Shown here: piece by piece, positions 60,067 through 64,000 of the stretch | Layout of the letters: every line of letters begins with the position of its first letter | How positions within the stretch are numbered: position 1 is the stretch's first letter | NCBI RefSeq assembly: GCF_025947365.1 | Contig: NZ_CP110012.1 | Coordinates: 4,092,001 to 4,156,000, forward strand | Reading direction: 5' to 3' | DNA: 64,000 bases | DNA from: Flavobacterium sp. N502540 | GTDB lineage: Bacteria; Bacteroidota; Bacteroidia; Flavobacteriales; Flavobacteriaceae | Made by a program: the position numbers and the translations under genes | Notes under the pieces: generated by a model | Told to the model about the DNA's origin: nothing | What the model saw: only the letters and a program-made list of their open reading frames with translations | Database searches by the model: none

Positions 60067-62283
60067 ATGTTTAAAAACGTTAAAACAATTGTTGTTTTAC
60101 TATTGTTGAGCTCTGTCGGTGCAAGTGCACAGCATAAAATTCCGGTTTATTTAGACGATAAAAAATCGATTAATGAACGCGTAGAAGATGCCCTTGCAAG
60201 AATGACAACCGATGAGAAAATTGCCATGATACATGCGCAGTCAAAATTCAGCTCACCGGGCGTACCGCGGTTGGGTATTCCGGAAAACTGGATGACCGAC
60301 GGACCACACGGAATTCGTACCGAAGTTTTATGGGATGAATGGGATCAGGCAGGATGGACTAATGATTCCTGTATTGCTTTTCCGGCTTTAACCGCACTTT
60401 CTGCTACGTGGAACAAAGAATTATCGTCTCTATACGGTAAATCTATAGGAGAAGAAGCGCGTTACCGTAATAAAAATGTATTATTAGGTCCCGGTGTTAA
60501 CATTTACAGATCACCTCTAAACGGTCGTAATTTTGAATACATGGGAGAAGATCCTTTCCTGACTTCAAAAATGGTTGTTCCTTATATCAAAGGGGTACAG
60601 GCAAACGGAGTTGCTGCCTGCGTTAAACATTTCGCTTTAAACAATCAGGAAATAGGGCGTAATACCGTTAATGTAATCGTTGATGACCGTGCTTTATACG
60701 AAATTTATTTACCGGCTTTTAAAGCTGCCGTTCAGGAAGGAGATACCTGGGCAATTATGGGAGCATATAATAAATACAAAGGGCAACACTGCTGTCATAA
60801 TGAGTTTTTACTGAATGATATTCTGCGCGGAGAATGGGGCTTCAAAGGAGTTGTAGTGTCAGACTGGGGAGGAGTTCATGATACCAAACAGGCTATTCAC
60901 AATGGATTGGACATGGAGTTTGGTTCCTGGACAAACGGACTTTCATGGGGAACCAGTAATGCTTATGACAATTACTTTTTAGCAAAACCATATTCTGTAA
61001 TGATTGCAAAAGGCGAGGTTGGAACAAAAGAACTGGACGAGAAAGTACGTCGTATTTTACGTCTGTCATTCTTAACGACGATGAATAAAAACAGACCTTT
61101 CGGTTCTTTTGGAACAGAAGAACACGCCAAAGCAGGTTTGAAAATCGCCGAGGAAGGAATTGTGCTGCTTCAAAACAACAATAACATTTTGCCAATTAAC
61201 CTTTCAAAAACAAAGAAAATTGCGGTGATTGGAGAAAATGCTATCAAAATGATGACCGTTGGAGGAGGAAGTTCTTCATTGAAAGCCAGATACGAAATTA
61301 CGCCGCTTGAGGGATTAAAGAAAAGAATCGGAAATCAGGCCGAAATTACTTACGCTCGCGGGTATGTGGGAGATCCTACAAGTAATTATAACGGAGTAAT
61401 AGCCAAAGTAAGTCTGGAAGACAAACGTTCTGCTGCCGAGTTAACTGCTGAGGCTGTAAAAGTAGCTGCAGCTGCAGATATCGTTTTGTTTATAGGAGGT
61501 ACAAATAAAAGTGATAAACAAGATGCTGAAGGTTTTGATCGTTTGGATTTAGGGCTTTCGTATGGTCAGGATCAGTTGATAGCAGAATTGGTGAAAGTAA
61601 ATAAAAACATCGTTTTTGTGAATATTTCAGGAAATGCAGTGGCAATGCCATGGGTAAAAGATGTTCCGGGAATTGTACAAGGCTGGTTTTTGGGTACAGA
61701 AGCAGGAAATGCTTTAGCAGCTGTTTTAGTAGGAGATGTAAACCCTTCGGGGAAACTGTCGTTTACTTTTCCTGTGAAATTATCAGATAACGGAGCTCAT
61801 GCATTGGGTGAATTTCCTGGCGGAGATGACGTTACATACAAGGAAAGTATTTTCGTAGGTTACCGTTGGGCCGACAAGCAAAAAGCAAAGCCATTGTTCT
61901 CTTTTGGGCATGGGTTGAGTTATACGACTTTTCAATATGGAAAAGCAACAGCTGATAAAAAACAAATGGGAGCGGACGATCAGATCACTTTTTCGGTAAA
62001 AGTAAAGAATACCGGAACAAGAGAAGGTTCAGAAGTAGTTCAGCTTTATATCAGTGACTTGAAATCTTCATTACCTCGTCCGGTTAAGGAATTGAAAGGA
62101 TTTGAGAAAATTTCCCTTCAGCCGGGAGAAGAAAAAACAGTGACTTTTACCATCGATAAAACAGCACTTAGCTTTTTCGACGATAAAAAACACGACTGGG
62201 TAGCTGAACCGGGAGCTTTTGAAGCCATCATCGGAGCCTCTTCTACTGCTATAAAATCTAAAGTGAGTTTTTCACTTCAATAA
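60067..62283 (+). CDS. bglX: Secreted GH3 beta-glucosidase
   Basis: A 738-residue GH3 enzyme with signal peptide MFKNVKTIVVLLLLSSVGAS. The N-terminal barrel has TDGPHGIRTE, LGPGVNIYRSPLNGRNFEYM, CVKHFALNNQE (substrate His) and the nucleophile Asp266 in GVVVSDWGGVHD. The (alpha/beta) sandwich follows with LFIGGTNKSDKQDAEGFDRL, and a C-terminal fibronectin-III-like domain ends in SSLPRPVKELKGFEKISLQP. It should remove beta-linked glucose or xylose from oligosaccharides in the periplasm. Preceded by the DUF6377 regulator, which may control it. Confidence 0.92.
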   Translation: MFKNVKTIVVLLLLSSVGASAQHKIPVYLDDKKSINERVEDALARMTTDEKIAMIHAQSKFSSPGVPRLGIPENWMTDGPHGIRTEVLWDEWDQAGWTNDSCIAFPALTALSATWNKELSSLYGKSIGEEARYRNKNVLLGPGVNIYRSPLNGRNFEYMGEDPFLTSKMVVPYIKGVQANGVAACVKHFALNNQEIGRNTVNVIVDDRALYEIYLPAFKAAVQEGDTWAIMGAYNKYKGQHCCHNEFLLNDILRGEWGFKGVVVSDWGGVHDTKQAIHNGLDMEFGSWTNGLSWGTSNAYDNYFLAKPYSVMIAKGEVGTKELDEKVRRILRLSFLTTMNKNRPFGSFGTEEHAKAGLKIAEEGIVLLQNNNNILPINLSKTKKIAVIGENAIKMMTVGGGSSSLKARYEITPLEGLKKRIGNQAEITYARGYVGDPTSNYNGVIAKVSLEDKRSAAELTAEAVKVAAAADIVLFIGGTNKSDKQDAEGFDRLDLGLSYGQDQLIAELVKVNKNIVFVNISGNAVAMPWVKDVPGIVQGWFLGTEAGNALAAVLVGDVNPSGKLSFTFPVKLSDNGAHALGEFPGGDDVTYKESIFVGYRWADKQKAKPLFSFGHGLSYTTFQYGKATADKKQMGADDQITFSVKVKNTGTREGSEVVQLYISDLKSSLPRPVKELKGFEKISLQPGEEKTVTFTIDKTALSFFDDKKHDWVAEPGAFEAIIGASSTAIKSKVSFSLQ

Positions 62284-62655
62284 TTTCATGTTTGTAAAAT
62301 TGGTTGGTTGTAAAGCTGCAAGTGTAAAAATTTGTGGCTTTACTTTTATAAATTCTAACAATCATTCTTAAAACTCAAAGTTCAAAAAACAAAATCAATG
62401 ATTAATTAAAAAAAATCTGCTAAATCCGTGTGCCGAACATTTACCAAACAGAAGCACATTTTTATCTAAAAAAAACAAGAATAAACAACCAAAGTACATT
62501 TATCGATTATTTCCCGTGTTTACTGTGATTATTATAACAAATAATCCCGCTTTTTTTACGATTACAAGCGCTGTACAGCCAGTGTATTAAGGGAATATCA
62601 CTATTTTAGCTTTCACCAAAAAATTATCTAACCTTTTAACAACCAAAACTATTTT
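62284..62655. other. 372-bp gap before the acyltransferase gene
   Basis: No gene on either strand. A weak AAAGC/GCTTT hairpin near 62312-62345 could end the GH3 transcript. The remainder is AT-rich; no exact TAnnTTTG was found in front of the acyltransferase. Confidence 0.4.
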
Positions 62656-63792
62656 ATGAATTCAAATTCAATGGAAATTAAACCCAAGAAGCATTATGAA
62701 ATTTTAGACGGCTTACGTGGAGTAGCCGCAATTTTAGTAGTTATTTTTCACATTTTGGAAGCCTTTAATGAAGGAAGCCGATTTAAGCAGATCATGAATC
62801 ATGGTTATTTAGCAGTCGATTTCTTTTTTCTTTTATCAGGATTCGTGGTAGCGTACGCCTATGACGATCGCTGGGAGAAAATGTCACAATGGGAATTTTA
62901 CAAACGACGTTTAATCCGATTACAGCCTATGGTTATAATGGGAATGGTTATTGGAGCGCTGTTTTATTATTTTCAGGCTTCAGAAGTCGCTTTCCCTCAA
63001 ATTGCCACAATGCCCGTATGGAAACTGATTTTAGTAATGCTGGCTGGGTTTGTACTGATACCGCTTCCGCCTTCAATGGAAATTAGAGGCTGGGGAGAAA
63101 CGTTTCCGCTTAACGGACCGGCATGGTCGCTTTTCTTTGAGTATATCGCTAATATTCTGTATGCGTTGTTCTTTCGTAAATTCTCGAATAAAGTCTTAGG
63201 ATTTCTGGTATTGATTTTCGCGGGAATGCTTGTTCAATATACTGTTTTTGGTCCAAAAGGAGATGTTATTGGCGGTTGGTCCCTAACGATGCAGGAATTG
63301 TATGTTGGATTTACCCGTTTGTTATATCCTTTCTTTGCCGGGATTTTGCTTTCCCGTTTAGGAAAACTCATTCACATCAAAGGCGCTTTTTGGGTTTGCA
63401 GCATTCTTATAATCGTTATTTTCAGCATACCAAGATTGGGTGATGAAAACAGTTTGTGGATAAACGGTTTGTATGAATCCATCGCCATTATACTGCTGTT
63501 TCCTTTAATTGTAGCTATTGGAGCAGGAGGAGAGATAAAAAATCCGCTTTCACTAAAAATATGCAAGGCTTTGGGAGATATTTCGTATCCAATTTATATT
63601 ATCCATTATCCGTTGATTTATTGTTATATGGCTTGGGTATTTGATCATAAAATTCCTTTAAAAGACGGTTATGTCGTGGGAATAGGAGTTTTAGTTTCTA
63701 GTGTAGTGATAGCCTACCTGTGTTTGAAGTTTTATGACGAACCTGTTCGCAACTGGCTTCAGAATAAATTTCAAAAAAGAAAAGTTTCTTAA
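62656..63792 (+). CDS. Acyltransferase-3 (OafA/NodX-like) membrane protein
   Basis: A 378-residue integral membrane acyltransferase. The N-terminal YEILDGLRGVAAILVVIFHI motif with the essential His, then FFFLLSGFVVAYAYDDRWE and the FYKRRLIRLQPMVIMGMVIG segment are the family hallmarks. About ten transmembrane segments. NGPAWSLFFEYIANILYALF near residue 155 is the second conserved region. Such enzymes O-acetylate sugars of exported polysaccharide, lipopolysaccharide or glycosides. It lies on the same strand after the GH3 gene, with a 372-bp gap, so it may be a separate unit. Confidence 0.9.
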   Translation: MNSNSMEIKPKKHYEILDGLRGVAAILVVIFHILEAFNEGSRFKQIMNHGYLAVDFFFLLSGFVVAYAYDDRWEKMSQWEFYKRRLIRLQPMVIMGMVIGALFYYFQASEVAFPQIATMPVWKLILVMLAGFVLIPLPPSMEIRGWGETFPLNGPAWSLFFEYIANILYALFFRKFSNKVLGFLVLIFAGMLVQYTVFGPKGDVIGGWSLTMQELYVGFTRLLYPFFAGILLSRLGKLIHIKGAFWVCSILIIVIFSIPRLGDENSLWINGLYESIAIILLFPLIVAIGAGGEIKNPLSLKICKALGDISYPIYIIHYPLIYCYMAWVFDHKIPLKDGYVVGIGVLVSSVVIAYLCLKFYDEPVRNWLQNKFQKRKVS

Positions 63793-63801
63793 AAAGAGGT
63801 T

Positions 63802-63967
63802 TAGAGTTGCAAAGGTTCAAAGGGACAGAGGTTCTCTCTCTTTGAATCTTTTTCTAAAACTCCTAACAAATCAAAAAGGGATGAAAACAGTGCTGTTTTC
63901 ATCCCTTTTTGATTTAGGTTTAAAGCGATAAAAGTTTTGCCTTTGTCCCTTTGAACCTCTGAGCCTT
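63802..63967. repeat. CAAAGGTTCAAAGG inverted words around a 23-bp hairpin
   Basis: gcaaaggttcaaagggacag near 63806 has an inverted partner in ctttgtccctttgaacctct near 63942. Between them lies the perfect terminator stem. The words match those between argF' and argB. No gene. Confidence 0.7.
63868..63915. terminator. 23-bp terminator hairpin after the acyltransferase gene
   Basis: The arm AAATCAAAAAGGGATGAAAA then CAG (63868-63890) is perfectly complementary to 63893-63915, a minimal TG loop. The A-run/T-run flanks inside the stem allow termination from both sides; the next gene on the right is convergent. Confidence 0.85.
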
Positions 63968-63978
63968 TGAGCCTAAGT

Positions 63979-64000
63979 TTACTCTAAAACCAATTGTCCT
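63979..64000 (-). CDS. Extreme C-terminal codons of a minus-strand gene
   Basis: On the minus strand the window edge reads six codons, GQLVLE, followed by TAA at 63979-63981. The Gln-Leu-Val-Leu-Glu ending is typical of secreted glycoside hydrolase C-termini, but seven codons are not enough to assign a family. The position after a bidirectional hairpin supports a real convergent gene. Confidence 0.35.

Overview
The window looks like chromosomal DNA of a Flavobacterium-type member of the Bacteroidota. Base composition is AT-rich, several genes are preceded by the Bacteroidota promoter pattern (TTTG, then TAnnTTTG), there is a type IX secretion sorting tail (20722-21216), and the arginine pathway uses the transcarbamylase branch that acts on N-acylornithine. 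No rRNA, tRNA, CRISPR array or intact insertion sequence was seen.

Region 1 (1-3540): the end of a GNAT gene and an aldose-1-epimerase-like gene on the minus strand, then a secreted M1-family metallopeptidase. Region 2 (3590-14985): one long plus-strand arginine/proline cluster, in the order GNAT acyl-glutamate synthase candidate, argG, argC, argD, proA, proB, argF', argB, argE, argH. It starts from a clear promoter followed at once by a 28-codon leader ORF with two CGG arginine codons, embedded in several hairpins. This is a candidate arginine attenuator. Most spacers between its genes are inverted repeats built from short repeated words.

Region 3 (15114-39076) is mainly housekeeping: two DUF2157-like membrane proteins, a YtxJ-type redox protein, clpB, a sorting-tail protein, two tandem recently duplicated secreted proteins, a DUF808 protein, a lipoprotein, both enzymes converting agmatine to putrescine (split by ompA and a lipoprotein gene on the other strand), fumarylacetoacetase, glyA, miaE, guaC, a pentapeptide-repeat protein and aspA.

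Region 4 (39529-47740) is the accessory highlight: a full-length secreted RHS protein with a small lipoprotein gene, followed by two start-less RHS core-plus-tip modules, each with its own partner gene, and then an RHS scrap fused to a broken DNA-binding gene. The layout fits a polymorphic-toxin locus with one expressed tip and a reserve of orphan tips. The first two tips pair with related lipoproteins. The third carries a different, RNase-like tip and pairs with a cytoplasmic repeat protein.

Region 5 (47934-63792): a two-component system with a UspA-like protein and a bestrophin-type channel, a divergent MocR regulator/EamA transporter pair, a 540-bp repeat block, a large acyl-CoA dehydrogenase/oxidase, a CHMI-type tautomerase, a DUF6377 membrane regulator, a GH3 beta-glucosidase and an acyltransferase-3 protein. 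The window ends in the last codons of a minus-strand gene.
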